Shown here in pieces: positions 28,410-36,647 of a stretch of 64,000 nucleotides of DNA. Within the stretch, counting starts at the first letter, position 1; each line of letters starts with the position of its first letter. The stretch is from positions 496,001 through 560,000 of the forward strand of contig NZ_FNON01000007.1 of assembly GCF_900107045.1 (NCBI RefSeq). The letters are read 5' to 3'. The position numbers and the translations under genes were made by a program. This stretch comes from Amycolatopsis xylanica. Lineage in GTDB: Bacteria > Actinomycetota > Actinomycetes > Mycobacteriales > Pseudonocardiaceae. The notes under the pieces were generated by a model, which ran no database searches, was not told the origin of the DNA, and saw nothing but the letters and a program-made list of their open reading frames with translations.

Positions 28410-28915
28410 CCTCACGGCGGTTGAAGAAGCACTGCCGGTCGATCGTGCGCGGGGTCGGGCTGCCCCAGCCGTTCTCGGTCGCGCGGCTGTGCCACAAGCT
28501 GAGCGCCCAGCGCGGGCGCCCGCTGTATCTGCTGCCGTTCCCGGTGCTGCCGACCGCGGGCGGCCCGTGCGGGCTGTGGATCGCCACCGCGGAAAGTGAT
28601 TACATATTTTATGAAGAAAACACCACCAAATTGCACCAAGAACACATCATCGTGCACGAAATCGCGCATATGCTGTGTGAACACGAATCACCGGGACTGA
28701 CGGAACCGTCGTCGTTCCGCGCGATCCTGCCCGACCTCGACCCGGCGCTGGTCCGGCGGCTGCTCGCGCGCACGAGTTACACGAACCGCCAGGAAGAGGA
28801 GGCCGAGATGGTGGCCAGCCTCATCCTCGACCACGCCACCCGCTGCGCGGGCCCGTCGACCCCGGATCTGGCCAGGCTGGAGCAGGTGCTCGGCACCCGC
28901 CCGAGCGACGCATGA
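28406..28915 (+). CDS. ImmA/IrrE-family metallopeptidase
   Basis: A 169-residue COG2856-type peptidase. HEIAHMLCEHE (84-94) contains the HExxH zinc motif, and the third ligand is probably Glu in the EEEAEMVASL helix (about 131-140). No signal peptide, so cytosolic. Both ends overlap its neighbours by ATGA. By family precedent it cleaves the XRE repressor in response to a signal. A short A/T-rich stretch in the middle (28600-28640) contrasts with its GC-rich surroundings. Confidence 0.87.
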   Translation: MTSRRLKKHCRSIVRGVGLPQPFSVARLCHKLSAQRGRPLYLLPFPVLPTAGGPCGLWIATAESDYIFYEENTTKLHQEHIIVHEIAHMLCEHESPGLTEPSSFRAILPDLDPALVRRLLARTSYTNRQEEEAEMVASLILDHATRCAGPSTPDLARLEQVLGTRPSDA

Positions 28916-30087
28916 TCACCGGGCTGCTCACCACCCTCGAGGTCGCCACGGTCGTCGGGCTGTGGACGGCAGGCCTGATCCGCGTCCCGTCGGCGATCCG
29001 CTCGAGGCGCGCCAGGCTGTGGGCGGCCACCCTGTTCCTCGAAGCGCTTTCGATGACGTTCGCACAACCCGCGATCGGCCGCTGGGTCAACGCGTTCACC
29101 GGCGTCCCCAACGTGGAAAGCCTGCTCAAACACGGCCTGACCGCGTTGTTCGACGCGGCCATCCTGCACATCATGCTCGTGGTGGTCGGCCGGGACTCCC
29201 GCGTCAACCGCAGGCGGGTGCTGATCAGCGCGCTCGTCACGGTGACGGCGATGACCGTCCTCTTCGGCTTCGCGACCTCCTCGGCCGGCGCGTACTTCCT
29301 GCCGAAGACGGTGAGCTTCTCGCCGCTGATCTCGTACTGGCTGGTCTACCTGTCGTACGTCTGCGCGATCAGCACGATCGCGATGTGGGTGTTCTGGCGG
29401 TACAACCTGCGTGCCGGCTCGCGGCTGCTGCGGATCAGCCTGAAGCTGATCACGGTCTGCTTCGTGGCGGGCATCGCGTACGCCGTGTTGCGGACGGTCT
29501 TGCTGTTCTATCCGGAGACCCCGATCGTCGCGGCGATGCGGCTAATCATGTACATAGGCCTGCTGGCCTTCGTGGCGGGCAGCATCCTGTCGGCTTACCC
29601 GGACTACGCGCAGACCGCGCGCAGCTACTGTGCACTGTGGACGCTCTATCCGCTGTGGCGCGCGGTTTACGAGGCGGTGCCGCATATCGCGCTGATCACA
29701 CCGCGCGGACGGGTGCGGGAGCTGGCGTTCGGCTCACTGAACCTGCGGCTGTACAGACGAGTGATCGAGATCCGCGACGGCTTGATCACGCTGCGGGACT
29801 ATCTGCCCGCGTCGGTACTGGACCAGGCACGCGCCCGCGCGGGTGGCCGGAACGCGCTGGCGACCGCCTGCAGTGTCGCCGTGGCGTGCCGGCTGAAGCT
29901 GCGGGGCGCCGAGCCGTGCGACGACCCGGCGACGGACCTGTTCAACGGCGCCGAACTCCCCGATCGGGCGGCGGAAATCCAGTGGCTGTGCGAGGTTTCG
30001 CGCGCTTACGGCTCCGCGGCGGTGCGCGAGTTCGCCGCCGCCGAATCCGGCCAGGCGCAGGGGGTCGTGAGTGGTACGGCCGGTTAG
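28912..30087 (+). CDS. MAB_1171c-type integral membrane protein
   Basis: A 391-residue membrane protein with about seven hydrophobic helices in residues 1-240 and a soluble C-terminal half. It matches the architecture annotated in actinobacteria as a MAB_1171c family putative transporter (DUF6545-like), usually found with XRE and ImmA/IrrE genes. No transport signature is visible, so a sensor role is equally possible. The last eight residues and the TAG stop are encoded by a 46-bp palindrome, hinting that the C-terminus was trimmed or extended by the repeat. Confidence 0.75.
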   Translation: MITGLLTTLEVATVVGLWTAGLIRVPSAIRSRRARLWAATLFLEALSMTFAQPAIGRWVNAFTGVPNVESLLKHGLTALFDAAILHIMLVVVGRDSRVNRRRVLISALVTVTAMTVLFGFATSSAGAYFLPKTVSFSPLISYWLVYLSYVCAISTIAMWVFWRYNLRAGSRLLRISLKLITVCFVAGIAYAVLRTVLLFYPETPIVAAMRLIMYIGLLAFVAGSILSAYPDYAQTARSYCALWTLYPLWRAVYEAVPHIALITPRGRVRELAFGSLNLRLYRRVIEIRDGLITLRDYLPASVLDQARARAGGRNALATACSVAVACRLKLRGAEPCDDPATDLFNGAELPDRAAEIQWLCEVSRAYGSAAVREFAAAESGQAQGVVSGTAG

Positions 30088-30109
30088 AACCGGTCATACC
30101 ACTCACGAC
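30064..30109. repeat. 46-bp palindrome family, copy 5 (contains a stop codon)
   Basis: GTCGTGAGTGGTACGGCCGG on the left pairs with the right half ending CACTCACGAC. The central TTAG supplies the stop codon (30085-30087) of the membrane-protein gene. Confidence 0.85.
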
Positions 30110-30628
30110 GCCTGAGCGTTCTCCCCCTTCTGCGCCGGAGCGCAGTCGGCCGCCATGCGGTTTTCCGCCGTTCGACCTGACGGTCGTGCGACAGAAATAC
30201 GGTCAACCCGAGTAACCCGGCTTCACCGTCCGTTGTGGACACGACGGACCCCGTGCGCTCGGCTTGAGTACACGGAATCCTCCACCTGGATCATTTTTTT
30301 GAGACATATCCGCCGCGGCGGACGCCAAATGGAAACACCGCCGGGAAAACCCCGTCAAGCGCGGCGGCCGATTTCCCTACCTCCGTAGTGGTGCTCAATC
30401 ACATCACGGGCGCGGACCTTGACTCTGCCGCCCGCGCACTTTACCGTGCGCCATAAGTAAGGAACTTTAACAAATAAGGAAACATCGTTACCGCACCAAA
30501 ATCAGCGCGCACGGCCTCGGCACGACCTGCTCTTTCCATGGGACAGCAACAAATTCGCTGGCCGGGACATGATCGATAAAACCCTTGGGTATGTTTCGCG
30601 CGGGACTTCCCGGCGCTACGATCCGTTC
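30110..30628. other. 519-bp intergenic region before the biosynthetic operon
   Basis: No supported gene. It is less GC-rich than the coding DNA, with a T7 run near 30294 and A/T-rich DNA at 30450-30490. It holds at least one promoter candidate and a possible long leader for the ammonia-lyase operon. Confidence 0.6.
30419..30447 (+). promoter_or_regulatory. Candidate promoter upstream of ammonia-lyase operon
   Basis: TTGACT (30419-30424), 17-bp spacer, TACCGT (30442-30447; actinobacterial TANNNT). It would give a leader of about 175 nt before ATG 30629. Confidence 0.4.
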
Positions 30629-30629
30629 A
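30594..30629 (+). promoter_or_regulatory. Possible leaderless promoter of ammonia-lyase gene
   Basis: TACGAT (30617-30622) lies 6 nt before the ATG at 30629, with a weak TTTCGC 17 bp further upstream. There is no Shine-Dalgarno before this ATG, as expected for a leaderless mRNA. Confidence 0.3.
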
Positions 30630-32200
30630 TGCGCCTCACTCTGGGCGACGACACGCTGACCGTCTCCGGCGTTGCGTCCGCGGCCAGGAACGAACCCCAG
30701 CTCGGCCTCTCGGCCGAAGCCGCCATCCGTATGGACGATTCCGTCGCGCTCCGCGACGAGCTGATCGCCACCAAACGTCCTCTTTACGGGGTGACGACCG
30801 GCTTCGGGGACAGCGCCCGGTTCCAGCTCAATCCCCGGCGCACCGCCGAACTCCAGCGCAACCTGATCCGCTATCACCTCAACGGCACCGGCACGCACGC
30901 CGCGCCGGACGTGGTGCGCGCGACCATGCTGATCAGGGCGAACTGCCTGGCGCGCGGCTATTCCGGCATCCGCCGCGAGGTGGTCGACCTGCTCGTCGAC
31001 TGCCTCCGCCACGACATCCTGCCGCTGATCCCCGAACGCGGCTCGGTCGGCGCGAGCGGTGATCTCGTCCCGCTGTGCTATCTCGCCGACATGCTGACCG
31101 GCGAAGGCGAGGTGACCTTCAAGCAGGCCAAATGGCAGGCGGCGGACGCGTTGCGCGCCTGCGGCCTGAAACCCGCCACGTACGAGGCGAAAGAAGGCCT
31201 CGCGCTGATCAACGGCACCTCGTTCATGTCGGGGTTCGCCGCGCTCGCCGCGCACGACGCCGCCGAGCTCGCGCGGGTGGCCGAACTGTGCACCGCGCTG
31301 TCCGCCGAAGCGCTGCTCGGCAATCGGGGGCATTACCACCCGGTCATCCACCGCCAGAAGCCGCATCGGGGACAAGTCCTTTCGGCGCAACGGATTCACG
31401 GCATGCTGGCGGGTTCGTACCTCTGCACGGACGACAACCCGGTACTCGAACCGCACGCCGATGTGGACGAGCGCGAGATGCTGACGCTGAACCGGTCCAT
31501 CCAGGACCGGTACTCGCTGCGCTGCGCGCCGCACGTGATCGGCGTCCTTCGTGACACACTCGGCTGGGTGACCGAGTGGATCGAGGTCGAGATCAACTCC
31601 ACGAACGACAATCCGCTCTTCGACGCGGAGACCGGCGAGGTCTACAACGGCGGCAACTTCTACGGCGGGCACATCGGCCAGGCGATGGACTCGCTGAAGG
31701 TCGCCGTCGCGAGCGTCGGCGACCTGCTGGACCGGCAGCTGGCACTGCTGGTCGACGACAAGTTCAACGCGGGACTGCCGCCCAATCTGACACCGCTGGC
31801 CGAGGCTGGCCTGCATCACGGCTTCAAGGGCATGCAGCTGGCCTGCTCGGCGCTGGCCGCCGAAGCGCTGAGCCTGACCGGCCCGTCGACCTCGTTCTCC
31901 CGCTCGACCGAGTCGCACAACCAGGACAAGGTCAGCATGGGCACCATCGCCGCCCGCGGCGCGCGCACGGTGGTCGAGCTGGTCACCGAGATCACCGCGA
32001 TCACGCTGATGGCGGGCTGCCAGGCGGCCGACCTGCGCGGGCGCGAGCTGCTCGGCGACGGCACCCGCGCCGCGCACCGGCTGCTGCGCGAGCACGTGCC
32101 GTTCCTGCACCACGACCGCAGGCTCGACGGCGACCTGGCGACGGTCGCCGGGCTGATCGCGTCGGGTGCCTTCACCCCAGCAGAGGAAGCCGATGCCTGA
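30629..32200 (+). CDS. MIO-dependent aromatic amino acid ammonia-lyase
   Basis: A 523-residue HAL/PAL/TAL-family enzyme that removes ammonia from an aromatic amino acid to give an alpha,beta-unsaturated acid. The MIO cofactor forms from Ala142-Ser143-Gly144 (GSVGASGDLVPL). Tyr53 in YGVTTGFG is the catalytic base. The substrate-selectivity pair is Tyr82-His83 (RYHLNGTG), unlike the Ser-His of histidine lyases or His-Leu of Rhodobacter TAL, so Phe, Tyr and His all stay possible; an aminomutase is a further option. It heads an operon with ACP, AMP ligase and KS, so it should make a starter acid, not serve histidine catabolism. Confidence 0.9.
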   Translation: MRLTLGDDTLTVSGVASAARNEPQLGLSAEAAIRMDDSVALRDELIATKRPLYGVTTGFGDSARFQLNPRRTAELQRNLIRYHLNGTGTHAAPDVVRATMLIRANCLARGYSGIRREVVDLLVDCLRHDILPLIPERGSVGASGDLVPLCYLADMLTGEGEVTFKQAKWQAADALRACGLKPATYEAKEGLALINGTSFMSGFAALAAHDAAELARVAELCTALSAEALLGNRGHYHPVIHRQKPHRGQVLSAQRIHGMLAGSYLCTDDNPVLEPHADVDEREMLTLNRSIQDRYSLRCAPHVIGVLRDTLGWVTEWIEVEINSTNDNPLFDAETGEVYNGGNFYGGHIGQAMDSLKVAVASVGDLLDRQLALLVDDKFNAGLPPNLTPLAEAGLHHGFKGMQLACSALAAEALSLTGPSTSFSRSTESHNQDKVSMGTIAARGARTVVELVTEITAITLMAGCQAADLRGRELLGDGTRAAHRLLREHVPFLHHDRRLDGDLATVAGLIASGAFTPAEEADA

Positions 32201-32447
32201 GGTAGACGAGATCGAGTCCGTGGTCCGCGAAGCGGTCGGCAAGGCCTTGCGGACCACGGTCGACGACTGGCCGGTCGACCGCCCGCTCAGCGAGGTGCCG
32301 GACGGGCTGTTCGACAGTCTCGCCAAGCTGGAGACGGTCGGGCTGATCGAGCGCGCGCTCGCCACCGGGCCGCTCGCGATGGACGACGCGGCCGCCGAGT
32401 TCGGCACGATCGCGAGCATCACCAGCTGGGTCGCGGGCCGGACATGA
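32193..32447 (+). CDS. Acyl carrier protein
   Basis: An 84-residue ACP. The phosphopantetheine site is Ser42 in GLFDSLAKLE, matching the DSL motif. It overlaps the lyase stop by 8 nt with GAGGAAG upstream of ATG 32193, and its own stop overlaps the ligase start. It most likely carries the cinnamoyl-type starter loaded by the ligase, the growing chain, or both, since no second ACP is present. Confidence 0.88.
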   Translation: MPEVDEIESVVREAVGKALRTTVDDWPVDRPLSEVPDGLFDSLAKLETVGLIERALATGPLAMDDAAAEFGTIASITSWVAGRT

Positions 32448-33469
32448 GGCGGCACGCCGAACTCGACCCCCGGGTCGTGCTCGACGGCGGCGCGCCGGGC
32501 GAGACACCCTGGTCCGTGCGCTGGGACCGGCTGAGCGCGGCCGACCGCGAGCACCTCATCGCGCGCAGCGCGCCCTGTCTCGACATCAAGACCTCCGGCT
32601 CGACCGGCGCGGCGACGGTGTGGCGGCGCACCCGCGAGCAGCTCGTCTCCGAGGCGGAGCTGCTGGCCGGGCTGTGGTCCGGCCGCCGGATCGACGCGGT
32701 GCTCGCGTTCGCGCCGCCCGCGCATCTCTACGGCGTGCTCACGACCGTGCTCGTGCCCGCGCTGCTGGGTGTGCCGGTGTGGTACCAGCCGAGCTTCGAC
32801 GTCGACATGCCCGCCATCAGCCCGCGCGGCCTCGGCGTCGGCGCGATCCCGTGGACCTTCCGGATCTTGGCGAGGCATCCCGAGTTCCTGTCCACTGTGG
32901 ACGAACTGTCGATTCTGCACAGCACCGCGACGCTGCCGCCGGAGGCGCACGACCTGCCCGCGCCCGGCGACGTGCGGATCACCGAGATCTTCGGCTCGAC
33001 GGAAACCGGCGGCATCGCGCATCGCACCGGGGAGACCCAGCCGTGGACGCTGTTCGACGACGTCAAGCTGCTCGGCGACGACAGCGGCGAGATCCCGCTC
33101 GTGGTGGCGGGCCCCCGGCTCGCCGGTGAGCTGACCGAATGGCGCACCGACGACTTCGTCGAGGTCGTCGACGCGCGGCGGTTCCGGTTCCTGGGCAGGC
33201 GCGGGCGGCTGTGCAAGATCAACGGCCTGCGGGTCAACCTCGACACCGTGCAGGCTGAGCTGGCCGAGCGCGTGCGCTGCGCGGACCTGGCGTGCTTCCC
33301 CGTGCGTGACGCGCTGCGCGGCGAGAGCTTCCTCGTGCGGGTGGTGGGGTCCGGCACGGAGCTGCCGCAGGCCGTGCGCGCCGCGGCCAAGGAGCTCGGG
33401 CTGAACCCGCAGGCCGTGGAGCTGGTCGACCGGATCGACCGCAGCGAGACAGGGAAACTACGCGCATGA
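32444..33469 (+). CDS. Short AMP-dependent acyl ligase
   Basis: A 341-residue adenylate-forming enzyme. The A3 loop TSGSTG is at 50-55, compared with about 180 in usual ANL enzymes, so the first ~130 residues of the N-domain are missing. A5 is EIFGSTETGG. The hinge region RTDDF is followed by GRLCKINGLRVNLD (A8), and the A10 lysine lies in ETGKLRA at the end. All late motifs are intact, so activity is plausible. Expected role: adenylate the lyase product and transfer it to the ACP. Start ATG overlaps the ACP stop. Confidence 0.85.
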   Translation: MRRHAELDPRVVLDGGAPGETPWSVRWDRLSAADREHLIARSAPCLDIKTSGSTGAATVWRRTREQLVSEAELLAGLWSGRRIDAVLAFAPPAHLYGVLTTVLVPALLGVPVWYQPSFDVDMPAISPRGLGVGAIPWTFRILARHPEFLSTVDELSILHSTATLPPEAHDLPAPGDVRITEIFGSTETGGIAHRTGETQPWTLFDDVKLLGDDSGEIPLVVAGPRLAGELTEWRTDDFVEVVDARRFRFLGRRGRLCKINGLRVNLDTVQAELAERVRCADLACFPVRDALRGESFLVRVVGSGTELPQAVRAAAKELGLNPQAVELVDRIDRSETGKLRA

Positions 33470-35034
33470 CGCATGGGATCGCGATCACCGGCATAGCGCT
33501 CGCGACCGGGTTCGGGCTGAGCGCCGAGGACACCTGGCACCGGGTCGCGCTCGGCGAGACGGCCGTGCACGCGGCCGGCCGGTTCGGCGGCGCGTACGTC
33601 GCGGAACTGACCGAGCAGGACACGCTCTGGGCGCTCGCGCAGCGGCTGCCCGTCGACGACCTGCCGCCGGGCACCGGCATCACGCTGGGCACGAACGGCG
33701 CGCCGGAGACCGCGTGGCGCACCGGGTTCCCTTACGCCGCCTTGGATCCGATCGTCGCGAAGCTCGGGCTCGACGGGCCGCGCGCGATCTTCGGCACCGG
33801 CTGCGTGGCGAGCGCCAACGCGCTCTGCCACGCCGTCGACCTGCTGCGCGCCGGACGCGTGCCCGCGATGCTGGTCGGCGGGATCGACCTGCTGAACGTC
33901 ACCACGATGGCGACCTTCAGCAGCTGGAAGGCGCTCGACACCGAACCGTCGGGGCCGTATTCGCGCAGCGGCGGCGTCAACCTCGGCGAGGGCGCGGCGT
34001 TCCTGCTGCTGGAGGCCGACCCCGGTGACAAGGAGGTCATCGCCTACGTCAACGGCTACGGCATGACCGCCGACGCCTTCCACATCACCGCGCCGCCGCC
34101 CAGCGGCGAAGGCCTCTTCCGCGCGATGCGCCTGGCGCTGCGCGACGCGGGCGTCACCCCGGCCGAGGTCGACTACGTCAACGGCCACGGCACCGGGACG
34201 CCCGCCAACGACCGCGCGGAGCTGACCGCGCTGCGGTCGCTCTTCGGTTCCGGCGGCCCGCCGCTCAGCAGCTCGAAACCGCAGCTCGGGCACACGCTCG
34301 GCGCCGCGGGCGTGGTCGAGGCGGCGATCACCGCGTTCGCCATCCGCGACTCGAAGCTGCCGCCGACGATCAACCTCGATCCCGAGCGGATGCCCGGCTG
34401 GGACGTCGTCCCCGGCACCGCGCGTCCCGCGAAGGTCGACGTGGCCGTGACCAACTCGATCGCGTTCGGCGGCGCGAACTGCGTGCTCGTGCTGGGCAGG
34501 GAGCCCGCCGCCGATCCCGGGCTCGGCATCCGCGAAGTGTCCACTGTGGGCAGTGCGACGGTGCCGGACGCCGAAGCGGCGCAAGGGAACTTCCCGCGCG
34601 CGTACGCGTCACGCGTCGACGAACTCGGGGCGCTGTCGCTGGCCGCGGCCCATCTCGCCTGGGCCGACGCGGGCTTCACCGCCGAGAACCGGCCCGATCC
34701 CGACCGCTCCGGGCTGGTGCTCGCCACCGCCGACGGCCCGCTGAGCACCATCGAGGAACTCCACGCCGCGCGGGAACGCGACGAGCTGCACCTGATCAGC
34801 CCCGTGACCGCGCCGAACATCGTCGCGAGCGTGACCGCGGGCTACGTTTCGCTGACGCTCGGCCTCAAGGGCCCGCTTTCGGCCGTGACGTCCGGGCAGG
34901 CCTCGGAAGAGGTCGCACTCGACCACGCGACGAACCTGCTGACGACCGGCCGGGCCGACGTCATGCTCGTGGTCACCGCCGACGAGCGCGGCCCCGGCGC
35001 CCGCGCCCGTGTGCTCAAAGGAGAACCGCTGTGA
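33466..35034 (+). CDS. Ketosynthase fused to a half chain-length-factor domain
   Basis: A 522-residue protein. Residues 1-346 are a complete beta-ketoacyl synthase with Cys113 (GTGCVASA), His241 (NGHGTGT) and His276 (QLGHTLGAAG). After a linker, residues about 375-522 resemble the N-terminal half of a second ketosynthase, with LSLAAAHLAWADAG and GPLSAVTSGQAS; at the nucleophile position it has Gln478 where a ketosynthase has Cys, the hallmark of chain-length factors. The C-terminal half of that second fold is absent. The stop overlaps the next GTG, so the end is real. Truncated CLFs are known in aryl polyene systems (ApeC with ApeO), but as separate chains. Confidence 0.85.
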   Translation: MTHGIAITGIALATGFGLSAEDTWHRVALGETAVHAAGRFGGAYVAELTEQDTLWALAQRLPVDDLPPGTGITLGTNGAPETAWRTGFPYAALDPIVAKLGLDGPRAIFGTGCVASANALCHAVDLLRAGRVPAMLVGGIDLLNVTTMATFSSWKALDTEPSGPYSRSGGVNLGEGAAFLLLEADPGDKEVIAYVNGYGMTADAFHITAPPPSGEGLFRAMRLALRDAGVTPAEVDYVNGHGTGTPANDRAELTALRSLFGSGGPPLSSSKPQLGHTLGAAGVVEAAITAFAIRDSKLPPTINLDPERMPGWDVVPGTARPAKVDVAVTNSIAFGGANCVLVLGREPAADPGLGIREVSTVGSATVPDAEAAQGNFPRAYASRVDELGALSLAAAHLAWADAGFTAENRPDPDRSGLVLATADGPLSTIEELHAARERDELHLISPVTAPNIVASVTAGYVSLTLGLKGPLSAVTSGQASEEVALDHATNLLTTGRADVMLVVTADERGPGARARVLKGEPL

Positions 35035-35411
35035 ACTTCGAGAGCTACCTGAGCTACGTCGCGGCCTTCAACAGCCAGGACTGGAAGCGGGTGCACACCG
35101 AGTTCTACACGCCAGACGTGGTCATCGACTTCCCGGTGGCGCGCTTCGACAACGCGGCCGACTCGCTGACCTGGTTCGAGAAGGCGCACGAGTCGATCTT
35201 CGAGACACTGATCGTGCGGACCTTCCGCACCGACGGCCACACCCTCGTGGTCGACCTCGACGTCCACTTCATCCTGCTCGCCGACACCCCGATGTCACCG
35301 AAAGGCCCCGAGGGCCGGGCAGGCGACAACTTCGAGGTGCCGATGCTCGCGGTCTACGACATCGCTCCCGACGGCCGGATCGCGCGGCTGACCGTCACGT
35401 TCGAGGCCTGA
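35031..35411 (+). CDS. SnoaL-like / NTF2-fold protein
   Basis: A 126-residue protein of the SnoaL-like NTF2 superfamily: an N-terminal helical segment (YLSYVAAFNSQDWKRVHTEF) and four to five beta strands ending in IARLTVTFEA. GTG 35031 overlaps the ketosynthase stop, so it is the fifth gene of the operon. Relatives act as polyketide cyclases, isomerases or dehydratases; with no ketoreductase or dehydratase in the operon, it may process the keto-acyl product. Confidence 0.8.
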   Translation: MNFESYLSYVAAFNSQDWKRVHTEFYTPDVVIDFPVARFDNAADSLTWFEKAHESIFETLIVRTFRTDGHTLVVDLDVHFILLADTPMSPKGPEGRAGDNFEVPMLAVYDIAPDGRIARLTVTFEA

Positions 35412-35495
35412 GAGCGGCGGTCAGCGCACGGTAGGGCGGCGGTAGGGTCCGCGCCCGAGAGTTCTCCCTGTCACCACGGGAACAGGGAGAACACC

Positions 35496-36647
35496 ATGAA
35501 GAAGCGAGTTCTGATCTCCGGAGCCAGCGTCGCCGGGCCGTCCGTCGCCTACTGGCTGCACCGCTACGGCTTCGAGACCACGGTCGTCGAGCGGGCGCCG
35601 GAACTGCGCCCCGGCGGCTCGGCCGTCGACTTCCGCGGCGCGCAGGTCGAGATCCTGCGCCAGATGGGCGTGCTGGACGAGATCAAGGCCCACGAGACCG
35701 GGATGGGCGAGGTCACGGTCGTCGACCGCGACGGGCAGCCGCTGGCCAAGATGCCCGGCGAGTTCATGAGCGGCGAGGTCGAGATCATGCGCGGCGACCT
35801 GGCCCGCGTGCTCTACGACGCGACCCGCGAGAACACCGAGTACATCTTCGGCGACCGGATCACCGGGCTCACCGAAACGGCCACCGGCGTCGACGTCACC
35901 TTCGCCAGTGGCGAGGACCGCACGTTCGACTTCGTGATCGGCGCCGACGGGGCGCACTCCGGCGTTCGTGAGCTGCTCTTCGGGCCGGAGGAGCAGTTCG
36001 CCACGCACGGTGGCTGCTATCTGGCCGGCTACAGCGGCACCAACCGGCTCGGGCTGGACCGCACCGGGGTTTGGTACAACGAGCCCGGCCGGGGCGTGAT
36101 GGTCACCTCCTACGGCGTCGGCTTCGCGTTCGCCTCGGACGTGCTGACCTACGACCGGCAGGACGTCGAGCAGCAGAAGAAGATCGTGCACGAGCGGTTC
36201 GTCGACGTCGGCTGGAAGACGCCCGAACTGCTCGAGGACCTGTACGACGCGAACGATCTGTACTTCGCGGCGATCGGCCAGATCCACCTCGACCGCTGGC
36301 ACCAGGGCCGGGTCGCGCTGGTCGGCGACGCGGCGTGGTCGGCGGGCCCCGGCGGGTCGGGGACGGGCACGGCGATGCTCGGCGCGTACGTGCTCGCCGG
36401 TGAGCTGGCCACGCAGGCCGACCACCGCGAGGCGTTCGCCGAGTTCGAGCGGCAGCTGCGGCCGTCGGCGAAGATCGGGCACGGGCAGGCCAAGCGGGCG
36501 GGCAGTTTCCTGGCGCCGGGGTCGCGCTCGGCGATCTGGCAGCGCAACCTGATGTGCAAGGTCATGTTCGCCGGTCCGATCGGGGCCTGGTTCAACAAGG
36601 TGACCATGCGGTCCTCGGACATCGTCACGCTGAAGAAATACGCGTGA
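35496..36647 (+). CDS. FAD-dependent aromatic hydroxylase/monooxygenase
   Basis: A 383-residue group A flavoprotein monooxygenase of the TetX/PHBH type. The Rossmann motif GASVAGP is at 9-15, the DG motif at 151-152 (GADGAHSG) and the GD motif at 277-278 (GDAAWSAGPGGSG). It uses NAD(P)H and O2 to hydroxylate aromatic or polyketide substrates. It lies 84 nt after the SnoaL-like gene with its own AGGGAG site, so it may be the last step of the pathway or a resistance gene. Its end overlaps the convergent SARP gene by 23 nt. Confidence 0.9.
   Translation: MKKRVLISGASVAGPSVAYWLHRYGFETTVVERAPELRPGGSAVDFRGAQVEILRQMGVLDEIKAHETGMGEVTVVDRDGQPLAKMPGEFMSGEVEIMRGDLARVLYDATRENTEYIFGDRITGLTETATGVDVTFASGEDRTFDFVIGADGAHSGVRELLFGPEEQFATHGGCYLAGYSGTNRLGLDRTGVWYNEPGRGVMVTSYGVGFAFASDVLTYDRQDVEQQKKIVHERFVDVGWKTPELLEDLYDANDLYFAAIGQIHLDRWHQGRVALVGDAAWSAGPGGSGTGTAMLGAYVLAGELATQADHREAFAEFERQLRPSAKIGHGQAKRAGSFLAPGSRSAIWQRNLMCKVMFAGPIGAWFNKVTMRSSDIVTLKKYA

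Noticed and set aside
34985..35034. Frameshift truncating a full second ketosynthase
   Set aside because: The stop overlaps the GTG of the next gene in the same coupled style as all other junctions of the operon, and the next gene encodes an NTF2-fold protein, not the missing KS half.
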